A stretch of DNA of 44,151 nucleotides, taken from positions 170,053 to 214,203 of the forward strand of contig LN874947.1 of assembly GCA_001282665.1 (NCBI GenBank). Direction: 5' to 3'. This DNA is from Clostridiales bacterium mt11. GTDB lineage: Bacteria; Bacillota; Clostridia; Tissierellales; Tepidimicrobiaceae. A program made the position numbers and the translations under genes. The notes beneath the pieces were generated by a model, which ran no database searches, was not told the origin of the DNA, and saw nothing but the letters and a program-made list of their open reading frames with translations. This document shows, piece by piece, positions 8,473 to 16,721 of this stretch (positions are counted from its first letter, which is position 1; each line of letters starts with the position of its first letter).

Positions 8473-9783
8473 TTAGTCTTCAAACACTGTTTGACCATCA
8501 ACTTCAGTTGTTAAAGCATTTAATGCTTTTTCAACTAAGTTTCTTCTAAGTTTCTTTTCCTCATCAGGTTCTAAGTTTGGATTTCCTAGTGGATGAGGTA
8601 TAGCAACTGTTGGAACTATCCTGTTTGCTCCTACAGTTAGAGAAATTGGTACTACTGTACACATGTGAACTACAGGTAAACCTGCACGTTCTATTTCTTT
8701 TACCATTGTTGCACCGCAACGTGTACAGGTGCCTCAGGTAGAAGTTAATATAACTGCATCTACTCCGTCAGCCACCAATTCTTTACCAATTTGTTCAGCA
8801 AACTTCTTAGCGTTTGCTACTGCTGTACCATTACCTACTGTAGAATAATAGTATCTATGAAGTTTACCTATCTTACCTTCCTTTTCCATATCACGTAAAA
8901 CATCAACTGGTATAACTCTGTCTAAGTCTTCATTAGCATATACAGGGTCATAGCCACCATGAGCTGTTTCACCATTTTCTGGGTTCAAATTGTCAATTCC
9001 TTCTATATCATATTTACCAAATTTAGAAGCAGATGATGATTCGATATGGTCAGGGTTTCCTTTTGGAACTGCACCACCAGACGTTACTATAGCGATTGTA
9101 GCTTTAGTAATATCCTTAACTGCTGGATTTGGATCAACTCTATCGAAATTAGGCATTGGGAATTCAGTTTCAAATTCTTCACCTTTAATCTTCTTAAGAA
9201 GCATCTCAATAGCTCTTTCTGAACCTCTCTTATCAGTAAAGTAATTCTTTCTGATCCCTCTAGGAATATAATTTTCCTCTTCTGGGGAGCCTATTTCTTC
9301 ACCCTTTGCTAATTTTAATGCCAAAGGTGCCATCTTCTTAACTGCATCTCTCATACCTGCAGCGGAGTTTTTGGTTGAAATAATGTAAACATTTTTCTTA
9401 TACATATCTGCTCCAGGGTTTTCTTCATACATTCCTGTTAAAACTGGAATTCCTAATTCACTTTGAACTGCATCTGTAATTGTACCACATGCAACACCAT
9501 ATCTACCTGCATTAAATGCTGGTCCTGCTATGAATAGATCTGGGTTGTATTTTTTAACCATTTCTAAGATTTCAGCTTTTGCTTCCTCAATATTTTCACC
9601 AAAATAACTGTCACCACAAATAATTGTAGCAACTATTTCAGCTTCACCTTTGAACCCTGCATTTAACGCCATACCTGGTCCTACAATTTCTTCTCTAACT
9701 TCTGGCTTAATATCAGCCTTTTCTTCTCCACCGATTCCAGCAAAGAACTGATTTATATAATGGACTACTCTAATTTTCCCCAT
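8473..9783 (-). CDS. grdB: Glycine reductase component B, selenoprotein GrdB (in-frame UGA = selenocysteine)
   Basis: One 436-residue selenoprotein interrupted by an in-frame TGA at 8736-8734, read as selenocysteine U350. The frame upstream ends VDAVILTST, then U, then GTCTRCGATMVKEIERAG, giving the redox motif U-x-x-C-x-x-C of glycine reductase protein B. Together with the pyruvoyl protein from GrdE, GrdB binds glycine as a Schiff base and transfers its carboxymethyl group to the selenol of GrdA. The start MGKIRVVHYINQFFAGIGG follows GGAGAGGGGGG. Standard gene calling would split it into 349- and 77-residue pieces. A candidate SECIS stem follows the TGA. selA, selB, selC and selD are not in this window but must exist if the operon works. 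Confidence 0.95.
8711..8736 (-). promoter_or_regulatory. Candidate SECIS element of grdB
   Basis: One base after the UGA (8736-8734) the message has GCACC (8732-8728), a 12-base loop and GGUGC (8715-8711). This is a perfect 5-bp stem at the distance expected for a bacterial SECIS that recruits SelB. Clostridial SECIS sequences vary, so the position and stem are seen but the function is inferred. Confidence 0.5.
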
Positions 9784-9816
9784 TATTTTCCCCCCTCTCC
9801 TTTTTTTCTTAGGGAA

Positions 9817-10296
9817 TTAGTCGTTAAACTTACCATATTCTTCTCTTATACTCTTTACTTCTTCTATAATTTCATCAACGTCAAGAACCATTTCCATCAT
9901 TCCTATTTGTTCATCATAAACATCAGCATCTACTGATTCTTTAAATTCTGGTTCTACTGCATGATAAACTCTGAGTCCTAACTCGACTCCTGCTAATGGA
10001 CCTGCGAAAGTTGGGTCTCCAGCTGTAACTGTTTCAGCTGCTAATCCAGCTGCTTCTGCTTCAGCTCCTCCAATTAATACGATCATGTTTTCTGCACCGT
10101 ATTTTTCTGTAAGGTCTTTAACCCTCTTTTGATTTTCTAAGTCCATAGCCCCTGCAGCCGTTCAGACAAAACATTCAGTAGATGAGAAAACTACTTCAGC
10201 GTCTGTAGTCTTAATACATTCTTCCATGGCTGGTCCAGGTATACCGTCTCTATCGCCAATTATGATAACCTTTTTGTTAGCATCGAATATTGACAT
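9817..10296 (-). CDS. grdA: Glycine reductase selenoprotein A, GrdA (in-frame UGA = selenocysteine)
   Basis: A 159-residue selenoprotein. Reading from ATG 10296 gives MSIFDANKKVIIIGDRDG and then SSTECFV, followed by TGA at 10164-10162 and TAAGAMDLENQKRV. The motif C42-F-V-U45-TAAG is the signature of protein A of glycine reductase, sarcosine reductase and betaine reductase. Its selenol takes the carboxymethyl group from GrdB, forms a mixed selenide-sulfide with C42, and is re-reduced by thioredoxin. An uncorrected gene call would keep only residues 47 onward from an internal ATG at 10146. The length and Sec position match known GrdA proteins. It lies between grdE and grdB with short gaps. Confidence 0.96.
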
Positions 10297-10351
10297 ACTC
10301 ACACTTCCTTTCCTTAACTATTTTTTACTTTTACTTTATTTTTATACTCAA

Positions 10352-11638
10352 CTAGAATCCTTTTGCGGACATCTTGTTAAATCCTACTTCATTTGTTGCA
10401 CCTGTAATAGCTTGAAGTTCTACTGTTATGGAACCATCTTCATGTAAGCTTCCATCAAATCCTCCAGCTATAATGTCAACAAAATCTAATGTTCCAATTA
10501 TTTTATCCATTGGTGGTAATTCTATAACTTCGTTAGCATTTCCTCCAGTAACAACTGCATTTGCTAATGGATCAGCATCTGCTAATGATTGACTAGCACC
10601 ATCTCTACCTGCATATTCATCAGTTATTATAACTGTTTTAATACCTTTTTGTTCTATCTTCTTACAGTTCATAATCAAGTCAGTATCTGGGTTTCCAAAT
10701 CCTTCTTGTGAAATGATTACTGCATCTAAACCAAGGTATTCAGCTAATTTAGCTGTCCAGTTTGAGGATCTTTCTTTATCTGCTAAATATACGTTTTCGT
10801 TAGTGATTATAACTCCTACAAAGTTAAGTTCTTTACCGTGAACTTCTAATAAATCGTGAATAACTGGGTTGTTTATTTGATGATAAGTTGTATTCTTATC
10901 ACAAGCGGATACACAGTTACCACTTACAATAGCACCATCCATAATTTCAGTTGGATACATTATAGTTGGTACGATTTGTTTACCATCTACTCCATATACA
11001 TAAGTATCGTGAAGTAACCCTTGAGTTTGAAGCATTTGAACGTATCCTACCTTTGGTAGGTCTGGATATTTCTTTATACCTTCTAAGAAAGGATCTACTT
11101 CGTATACTTTAACTGTATCTGGTGTTACTTCTTTAGCTGTTTCTGCAAGGTAAGCAGCTGCTTTAAATCCAGCAAATCTTACAGCTTTTTCGTGGTCGTG
11201 TTGTTTTAATCCATCTATTGGTTCACATTTTAAAACTACATTTATAGTCTTAGAGAATGGAGTATATTCTGCTCCAGGTCCTTTCATATCCACAATACCT
11301 TCTTGGAACCCTACTATTTTACCAGTTGTCATTACTGTACAACCTTTTAAAACATTAGTCTTACCTGAACCTACAACATCAACCTTTGATAATATTCCTG
11401 GGAAAACCCCTCCTGGACCTTCAACCTTAACTCTTGGTTCAACAACATCCTTTACAGGAGTAATCCTTACACTTTCACCAGGTCTTGCAATATCTACGTC
11501 TACTTCTTTAAGGTGCTCATCTTCTTTTATTAAAGCAATTAATTCCTCTTTATTTACATAAAGCACCCCACTATCAAATTTGGTTTCTTTACCAAATTGA
11601 ACGTCATTAATAAGCACTTGGCCTAATTCAAGACGCAT
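10352..11638 (-). CDS. grdE: Glycine reductase component B proprotein GrdE (pyruvoyl precursor)
   Basis: A 428-residue proprotein that is cleaved before an internal cysteine to give two subunits, one carrying an N-terminal pyruvoyl group that binds the glycine amino group. The cleavage motif is SGN-C242-VSACDKNTTY. The cysteine falls at residue 242 when the ATG at 11638 (MRLELGQVLIND) is used. That ATG lies seven bases after GGAGGT. A GTG at 11647 would add three residues and overlaps the ribosome site. It lies between trxA and grdA. No sarcosine- or betaine-specific grdF, grdG, grdH or grdI is present, so this locus is specific for glycine. Confidence 0.95.
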   Translation of the reverse strand: MRLELGQVLINDVQFGKETKFDSGVLYVNKEELIALIKEDEHLKEVDVDIARPGESVRITPVKDVVEPRVKVEGPGGVFPGILSKVDVVGSGKTNVLKGCTVMTTGKIVGFQEGIVDMKGPGAEYTPFSKTINVVLKCEPIDGLKQHDHEKAVRFAGFKAAAYLAETAKEVTPDTVKVYEVDPFLEGIKKYPDLPKVGYVQMLQTQGLLHDTYVYGVDGKQIVPTIMYPTEIMDGAIVSGNCVSACDKNTTYHQINNPVIHDLLEVHGKELNFVGVIITNENVYLADKERSSNWTAKLAEYLGLDAVIISQEGFGNPDTDLIMNCKKIEQKGIKTVIITDEYAGRDGASQSLADADPLANAVVTGGNANEVIELPPMDKIIGTLDFVDIIAGGFDGSLHEDGSITVELQAITGATNEVGFNKMSAKGF

Positions 11639-11674
11639 ATAGTTCACCTCCCCTTATTTTTGAAACTATATATC

Positions 11675-11701
11675 TTAATTCTGGGCCAAGCCCAGAATTA
11701 A
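11675..11701 (-). other. Perfect hairpin between trxA and grdE
   Basis: TTAATTCTGGGC and its complement form a 12-bp stem around a 3-base loop, directly after the trxA stop. No T-run follows. Like the grdB/grdC hairpin, it probably tunes message stability or partial termination between the electron-donor genes and the reductase genes. Confidence 0.65.
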
Positions 11702-11708
11702 AATCAAC

Positions 11709-12026
11709 TTATGCATACTTCTTAACTAGTTCTTCTACAGCTGTTGCTGTTGCTGCAGATTCTGCCAATCTTTCTACTTCTGCTCCATCTTTGTATATGA
11801 TAATTGCTGGCAATCCCATTACTTTTTGTCCTATAGCAAGTCTTCTTGCCTTAGTAATGTCTAATGAACAGAATTTAACTTTATCTCCATATGTTTCTTC
11901 TAATGCATGAACATGAGGCATTAAAGCTTTACATGGTTCACATGTTGGTCCCCAAAAATCCACTAGAACAGGTCCTTCTGCCTTTAAAACTTCTTCTTCA
12001 AAATTTTTCTTATCTAATTCTAACAT
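11709..12026 (-). CDS. trxA: Thioredoxin of the glycine reductase operon
   Basis: A 105-residue thioredoxin with an unusual active site, W25-G-P-T-C29-E-P-C32, instead of WCGPC. This CxPC variant recurs in thioredoxins encoded beside glycine reductase genes. A cis-proline loop (LPAIIIYKDG) and the usual length complete the fold. It should carry electrons from TrxB to the Se-S bond of GrdA. An AGGAGGGATAATT site precedes the ATG. It is second in the operon, 23 bases after trxB. Confidence 0.93.
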   Translation of the reverse strand: MLELDKKNFEEEVLKAEGPVLVDFWGPTCEPCKALMPHVHALEETYGDKVKFCSLDITKARRLAIGQKVMGLPAIIIYKDGAEVERLAESAATATAVEELVKKYA

Positions 12027-12049
12027 AATTATCCCTCCTAAAATTATTT

Positions 12050-12994
12050 TTAAACATCAAATACTTCATTGATGTATTTTTCGGCTTGAACAGCTGCAAT
12101 AGCACCATCTGCAGTTGCAGTTACTACTTGTCTTAAAGACTTAACTCTACAATCTCCTGCTGCAAATACTCCAGGTATATTGGTCTTCATGTCAGCATCT
12201 GTTGGAATATAGCCATTTTCCAATTCAACTTTTCCTTCAAATAATTGAGTAGCTGGAGTAAATCCTATGAATACAAATATTCCAAAGGTTCCATCATCTT
12301 CATCTGCATGAATTTCTGTCTTTTCACCAGTCTTAATATTTTTAACTACCATTGATTCTACTATACCATCACCCTTAATTTCTTCAACTACAGAATCCCA
12401 CATGAAGTTCATCTTTTCATTTTTGAAAGCTTTCTCTTGAATTGATTTTGCAGCCCTTAGTTCATCTCTTCTATGAATTATAGTTACTTTTCTTGCAAAT
12501 TTAGTTAGATACATACCTTCTTCTACAGCTGTATCTCCACCACCTACTACGAACACTTCCATATCTTCAAAGAAAGCAGCGTCACATGTTGCACAGTAGG
12601 AAACTCCTCTACCGGTTAATTCTTTTTCTCCAGGACATCCTATTGGTCTTGGTTTAGCACCTGTTGCTATTATTACTGTCTTAGCTTGATATTCTCCCTT
12701 TTCACCTTTTAAAACCTTAATTTTACCTTCAAGCTCTACATCTTTTATTGTGTCAATTACTTTTTCAGCACCAAATTCTTCTGCTTGTTCAACCATCCTA
12801 GCTATCAATGATGGTCCAGATGCGTTTTCTACAGAACCTGGGTAGTTTGCTACTTCATCTGTAGTAACAATTTGTCCACCAGCTTTTTCTTTTTCAATGA
12901 TGAGAGTTTTCAATCTAGCTCTTGATGCATATAGTCCTGCTGCTAGACCTGCAGGTCCTTCTCCTATAATGACAACATCATAAATTTCTGACAT
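12050..12994 (-). CDS. trxB: Thioredoxin reductase (NADPH, FAD)
   Basis: A 314-residue low-molecular-weight thioredoxin reductase. The FAD-binding segment is IIGEGPAGLAAGLYASRA, where the second glycine of GxGxxG is Glu, followed by the redox pair CATC in SYCATCDAAFFED. The NADPH domain has VGGGDTAVEEGMYL and HRRDELRA, whose arginines favour NADPH. It is the first gene of the operon, with GGAGGAG eight bases before ATG. A 300-base untranslated leader separates it from the glycine riboswitch terminator. It regenerates reduced TrxA. Confidence 0.94.
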   Translation of the reverse strand: MSEIYDVVIIGEGPAGLAAGLYASRARLKTLIIEKEKAGGQIVTTDEVANYPGSVENASGPSLIARMVEQAEEFGAEKVIDTIKDVELEGKIKVLKGEKGEYQAKTVIIATGAKPRPIGCPGEKELTGRGVSYCATCDAAFFEDMEVFVVGGGDTAVEEGMYLTKFARKVTIIHRRDELRAAKSIQEKAFKNEKMNFMWDSVVEEIKGDGIVESMVVKNIKTGEKTEIHADEDDGTFGIFVFIGFTPATQLFEGKVELENGYIPTDADMKTNIPGVFAAGDCRVKSLRQVVTATADGAIAAVQAEKYINEVFDV

Positions 12995-13298
12995 CTTTTT
13001 CTCCTCCTTTGGATATAATTATTGTGTTGGCAACTCATACAGTTATATTTGCCATAAATATATTAATAATATTCTCTTTAAGCAAGAAAATAAAGTTGAA
13101 ACACGATTTAATGACAAGTTAAATTACTTAATATTCTTAAGTATGTAATGTTTTCTTCTACTCTAGGATAAGATTACTATGGTTGCAAAAGTATTCTACT
13201 ATAATGATAGTAAAATTTTCATAGTAAAACAAGTTATTATTTGTGAATGATACTCATACATTAATATTTTACCCATAAAATATTATTTTAAAATAAAT
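12995..13298 (-). other. Long untranslated leader between glycine riboswitch terminator and trxB
   Basis: There are about 300 A/T-rich bases with no convincing gene. Two weak promoter-like pairs are visible on the minus strand. One is TTGTTT-N17-TATCAT near 13232-13204, overlapping the small stem ACTAT-CATT-ATAGT. The other is TTGCTT-N17-TATATT near 13085-13057. Either could give riboswitch-independent trxB transcription. I saw no second riboswitch motif and no sigma-54 GG-N10-GC pair. Confidence 0.4.
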
Positions 13299-13343
13299 AA
13301 AAAAACAGAATAGAAGGAAACATTTACAATGCCTTCTACTCTG
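13299..13343 (-). terminator. Riboswitch-controlled terminator upstream of trxB
   Basis: CAGAGTAGAAGG (13343-13332) pairs with CCTTCTATTCTG, with one G-U pair. A small inner CATT/AATG pairing is present and seven T follow. The first six bases of the 5' arm are also the 3' arm of stem P1 of the second glycine aptamer, so the two structures exclude each other. Confidence 0.88.
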
Positions 13344-13509
13344 TTTCATAACCTGAGAGTTTCCCCATGCAAATGGATTGCTCCTTCGGTGCTTAACGCT
13401 TTTCAGAGTTTCGTCTAAGCACGGTCCTTTTGCCTGAGATCATCATCATAGAATGGCAAATTCTATGACTTATTCCTTCGGCGCTAAAAAACTAGTCTCT
13501 CCCGCACTT
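13338..13509 (-). ncRNA. Tandem glycine riboswitch
   Basis: Two glycine aptamers in series on the minus strand. Aptamer 1 spans 13509-13417: P1 is AAGTGCGG with CCGTGCTT, and the conserved GGGAGAG, GCGCCGAAGGA and CTCAGGCAAAAGGACCG are present. Aptamer 2 spans 13409-13338: P1 is ACTCTG with CAGAGT, and the conserved GCACCGAAGGAGCAA and GAAACTCTCAGG are present. The linker is seven bases. Glycine binding should hold P1 of aptamer 2 closed and so block the terminator, which makes this an ON switch for the glycine reductase operon. Confidence 0.95.
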
Positions 13510-13560
13510 TTCATCCGAAAATCATTTTCTTGTTTGATATTTTTTTAACACTTCACTGAC

Positions 13561-13589
13561 ATTATAATATATAATACTAATTAAAACAA
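13561..13589 (-). promoter_or_regulatory. Promoter of the glycine reductase operon leader
   Basis: Minus-strand TTGTTT (13589-13584), a 17-base spacer and a perfect TATAAT (13566-13561). The predicted start near 13553 places the whole tandem riboswitch in the 5' leader. It lies between the nptA stop and the aptamers. Confidence 0.8.
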
Positions 13590-13624
13590 TACCTTTTATT
13601 AATTTATTTTATAGATATTTTTAT

Positions 13625-15235
13625 TTATTGTTCTTTCAATTGATCTAAAACATATAGAGAAATATTGGATGAGTGATCAGATATCCTCTCTAAATTACTC
13701 AATAGATCTAAAAATACTACACCAGAACTAGGCTGACATAATAGCTTATTCAACCTGTCTATATGGTTAGTTCTGTACTCTCTTTCTAAAACGTCCACTT
13801 CTTCTTCAAGTTTTAGCACTTCTCTCGCCTTGTCAAAATCTATATCACTAAAAGATTCTATAGCTTTTTGGAACACTTCCAAGCTTTTACCAAATATATT
13901 GTCAAATTCTTCTATGGCTTCATCACTAAAGGAAAGCCTTTCATCAATTACGGATTGAGCCAATTCCCCTATATTATCCGCATGATCCCCTACCCTTTCA
14001 ATATCATTAACTACATTCATCAGTACATTTACATGAGTATGCTGTTCATCGGTTAAAGGTGCATTAGAAAGCTCGACTAGATACTCTACAATCTCTCTTT
14101 CTAGTCTATTCACAACTTTCTCTTGAGAAAACACTTCAGACGTCATCTTTTCGTTCTTATTTTTAAAAGCCTTTGAAGATGTGACCAAGTTATCTTCTAC
14201 TATTTTACCCATTCTAATAACTTCCTTTTTTACTTGACCTAATGCTATAGATGGAGTTTCAATAATTCTTGGATCCAAATACTTTACGCCTCCCATTTCC
14301 TCTTCTTCATCTCCAGGAACGAGTTTTTTAGCTGCTTTAACTAATAATTCTGCAAAAGGTAATTGGATAGCCACATTTACTAAATTAAATAGTGTATGAG
14401 CATTTGCAATTTGTCTTTGTATATCATCAGGTGAAATCTTCAAAACAATAGCTTCAACTGGCTTTCTAAGTATAGTCATAAAGATAATAGTACCTATTAG
14501 ATTAAATAAAAAGTGGATCACTGCAGCTCTTTTGGCAGTTTTATTAGCTCCCACACTAGAAATTAACGCAGTAGTAGTAGTTCCAATATTATCTCCAAAT
14601 AGAATAGGAAACGCTATGTCTAAACCTATTAGCTTTTGAGATGCTAAAGCTTGCAGTAACCCAATGGAAGCACTACTGCTTTGTACTATGGTTGTTAATC
14701 CTAGACCTACTAATATTCCTAAAAATGGATCCCTTAAGCTAATGATGATATTCTCAAATACAGGATTTCCTGCTAATGGTTTTAAACCGCCGCTCATCAT
14801 ATCCATACCTATAAATAGTATACCAAATCCAATAAGTATTTCAGCTAAATTCTTAGCTCTTTTTTTAGACGACACAAGCCAAGCACCAACTCCAATAGCT
14901 ACAGCTAATGGAGCAAAATCCGTTAAGTTAAAAGCAATTAGTTGAGCTGTTATAGTCGTACCAATATTTGCTCCCATTATTACTCCAGCAGCTTGAGATA
15001 AAGTCATAAGACCTGCATTGACAAATCCAATTACCATAACAGTGGTAGCACTACTACTTTGGATTACCATAGTTACTAATGCTCCTACTATTACTCCCAT
15101 AATCCTGTTATTGGTTAATATTTCTATCAACTTCTTTAACTTTTCTCCAGCAGCTTTTTGGAGTCCCATGCCCATCAAACTCATTCCATAAAGAAAAAGT
15201 CCTAACCCACCTAACACAGGCAATGCAATATCCAT
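13625..15235 (-). CDS. Na+/phosphate cotransporter family protein with PhoU-like tail
   Basis: A 536-residue protein. The first 300 residues are the duplicated Na/Pi-cotransporter membrane domain, with the paired motifs VIQSSSATTVMV and VQSSSASIGLLQAL and the matching GANIGTT and GDNIGTT. The last 200 residues are a charged helical PhoU-like domain (NVVNDIERVGDHADNI, LLSNLERISDHSSNI). It probably imports phosphate with sodium (NptA/YjbB type). AGGAGG precedes ATG 15235. It is transcribed toward the glycine reductase leader but has a separate unit. Phosphate is a co-substrate of GrdCD, so the neighbourhood may be meaningful. Confidence 0.88.
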   Translation of the reverse strand: MDIALPVLGGLGLFLYGMSLMGMGLQKAAGEKLKKLIEILTNNRIMGVIVGALVTMVIQSSSATTVMVIGFVNAGLMTLSQAAGVIMGANIGTTITAQLIAFNLTDFAPLAVAIGVGAWLVSSKKRAKNLAEILIGFGILFIGMDMMSGGLKPLAGNPVFENIIISLRDPFLGILVGLGLTTIVQSSSASIGLLQALASQKLIGLDIAFPILFGDNIGTTTTALISSVGANKTAKRAAVIHFLFNLIGTIIFMTILRKPVEAIVLKISPDDIQRQIANAHTLFNLVNVAIQLPFAELLVKAAKKLVPGDEEEEMGGVKYLDPRIIETPSIALGQVKKEVIRMGKIVEDNLVTSSKAFKNKNEKMTSEVFSQEKVVNRLEREIVEYLVELSNAPLTDEQHTHVNVLMNVVNDIERVGDHADNIGELAQSVIDERLSFSDEAIEEFDNIFGKSLEVFQKAIESFSDIDFDKAREVLKLEEEVDVLEREYRTNHIDRLNKLLCQPSSGVVFLDLLSNLERISDHSSNISLYVLDQLKEQ

Positions 15236-15340
15236 TTGTACCCTCCTAACTCATGTTAAAATTTTGTATGGGTATTTTGTATGAGTATAACTTTATAATA
15301 ATACATTTCTAAGGCTTGTTTTGTTAAATCTTTGTAAAGT

Positions 15341-15808
15341 TTATTTTAAATATGGAAAATCCAATTGTCTTAAAGCTTCAAATAGTATAATATTTACAGA
15401 ATTTGCTAGGTTTAGGGATCTCTTTATCCCTTGCCTCATTGGAATCTTTATAGTCCTATCCCAATTTTTGTTTAATATATCATCAGATAATCCCCTAGTT
15501 TCCTTTCCAAATACCAAAAATGTTTCGTCTGTATATTCTACATCCGTATAATGTTTTTTACCCTTAGTAGTTGCATAGTAAAAATTCCCCATTGGATATT
15601 TGGATATTAATTCTTCAAAACTATCATAATAATGAATCTCTACTAAATCCCAATAGTCGAGTCCTGCTCTTTTTAAATATTTATCTTCAACAGAAAATCC
15701 CAATGGCTTAATCAAGTGAAGAATTGTATTAGTTAGAGCGCATGTTCTAGCAATATTCCCAGTATTTTGAGGTATCTCAGGTTCTACAAGTACGATATTT
15801 AATGCCAT
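15341..15808 (-). CDS. trmL: tRNA (cytidine/uridine 34-2'-O)-methyltransferase TrmL
   Basis: A 155-residue SPOUT-class methyltransferase of the TrmL/YibK type. It methylates the 2'-OH of the wobble base in tRNA-Leu. The N-terminus NIVLVEPEIPQNTGNIART is diagnostic. Later motifs include LVFGKETRGLSDDIL and the knot segment IPMRQGIKRSLNLANSVNI. The length is typical. The ATG follows AGGAGAT. It lies 17 bases after the Cof-type phosphatase gene and is probably cotranscribed with it. Confidence 0.93.
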   Translation of the reverse strand: MALNIVLVEPEIPQNTGNIARTCALTNTILHLIKPLGFSVEDKYLKRAGLDYWDLVEIHYYDSFEELISKYPMGNFYYATTKGKKHYTDVEYTDETFLVFGKETRGLSDDILNKNWDRTIKIPMRQGIKRSLNLANSVNIILFEALRQLDFPYLK

Positions 15809-15824
15809 CTTAATCTCCTTCTTT

Positions 15825-16661
15825 CTATATGTTCAATACATATTTTGCAATAGCGTTTCCTACTCCATTTTCATCATTCGTATCCGTAATTACATGAGAA
15901 TGTTTCTTGATGATCTCATCTCCATTTTTCATTGCCACAGCTAATCCTGCTATTTTAAACATGGATATATCATTTTCATTATCTCCAATAGCCACTATTT
16001 CGGATTTATCTATGTTTAATACTTTAGATAGATGTTTTAAAGCATTACCTTTAGAAACTCCCTCATTCATTACTTCTACATTGTTATACCAAGAACTAGA
16101 AATATTGATGTTTTCTATCTCTCCTAATTTTCTTCTAAAATTTAACAACTTATCTTCGTCATCTTCAATGAAAACAAACTTGTATATGTTAGGCTTCTCA
16201 TCCTTTAGAAATTCCATAGGATCATCTAAAAGCCTTAAATTTATCTGCTGCTTTTTAAACTTATCTTCATAATCCTCGTAAGATTTATAAAACTTATATA
16301 ATTCCTCTCCTATGTCTTTAGTATAAAAAGTATTTCTATCATAAAAATGATAGTATATATTGCTTTCTTCCGCTATCTCCATTACCTTTTTACTCGTTTC
16401 AATATTCATGTATTTCTCATAAATAATATCTTTTCCATCTTCGCAAGAAACTATAGCCCCATTACAAGCAACTATTGGATTTTTTAGCCCTATGGATTTT
16501 GCATAATATAATGCTGATTCCAATATCCTTCCAGTAGATAAAACTATATATATACCTTTATCAACCGCTTTATGTAGTATCTCCATATTGCGATTAGATA
16601 TTTTATTATCACTGTTTAACAGAGTTCCATCCATATCTATAGCTACCAATTTATATTTCAT
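15825..16661 (-). CDS. Cof-type HAD-superfamily phosphatase
   Basis: A 278-residue HAD hydrolase of the Cof/IIB type. Motif I is AIDMDGTLLNSDNKIS, with the nucleophile and acid aspartates. Motif II is LSTGR, and motif IV is VAIGDNENDISMFKIAG. A C2B-type cap lies between. Such enzymes dephosphorylate sugar phosphates, flavin or PLP phosphates; the substrate cannot be told from sequence. I use ATG 16661 (MKYKLVAIDMD), which follows GAGGAGG, rather than the longer frame from 16688. It has its own promoter at 16693-16720. Confidence 0.88.
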   Translation of the reverse strand: MKYKLVAIDMDGTLLNSDNKISNRNMEILHKAVDKGIYIVLSTGRILESALYYAKSIGLKNPIVACNGAIVSCEDGKDIIYEKYMNIETSKKVMEIAEESNIYYHFYDRNTFYTKDIGEELYKFYKSYEDYEDKFKKQQINLRLLDDPMEFLKDEKPNIYKFVFIEDDEDKLLNFRRKLGEIENINISSSWYNNVEVMNEGVSKGNALKHLSKVLNIDKSEIVAIGDNENDISMFKIAGLAVAMKNGDEIIKKHSHVITDTNDENGVGNAIAKYVLNI

Positions 16662-16692
16662 ATTTATTCCTCCTCTTTTATTTGACAAGCAT

Positions 16693-16720
16693 AATATACC
16701 ATAAAAAATAAAATAGTCAA
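16693..16720 (-). promoter_or_regulatory. Promoter of the Cof phosphatase-trmL unit
   Basis: Minus-strand TTGACT (16720-16715), a 16-base spacer and TATATT (16698-16693) with an upstream TGG forming an extended -10. It lies just after the terminator of the B12 importer operon. Confidence 0.6.
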
Positions 16721-16721
16721 C

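Noticed and set aside
8473..8706. Separate small gene for the end of GrdB
   Set aside because: The TGA before it is the selenocysteine codon of grdB; the fragment lacks its own ribosome site and completes the U-x-x-C-x-x-C motif.
10120..10164. SECIS element directly after the grdA UGA
   Set aside because: The best pairing I could draw was GUCUG with UGGAC, including two G-U pairs and the UGA itself; too weak to list as a feature.
12995..13100. Sigma-54 promoter upstream of trxB
   Set aside because: TGGC and TTGC words occur near 13050-13030 but with the wrong spacing for a -24/-12 promoter.
13192..13257. Short frame beginning MYEYHSQ in the trxB leader
   Set aside because: It is only about 20 codons, without a ribosome site; chance frames of this size are common.
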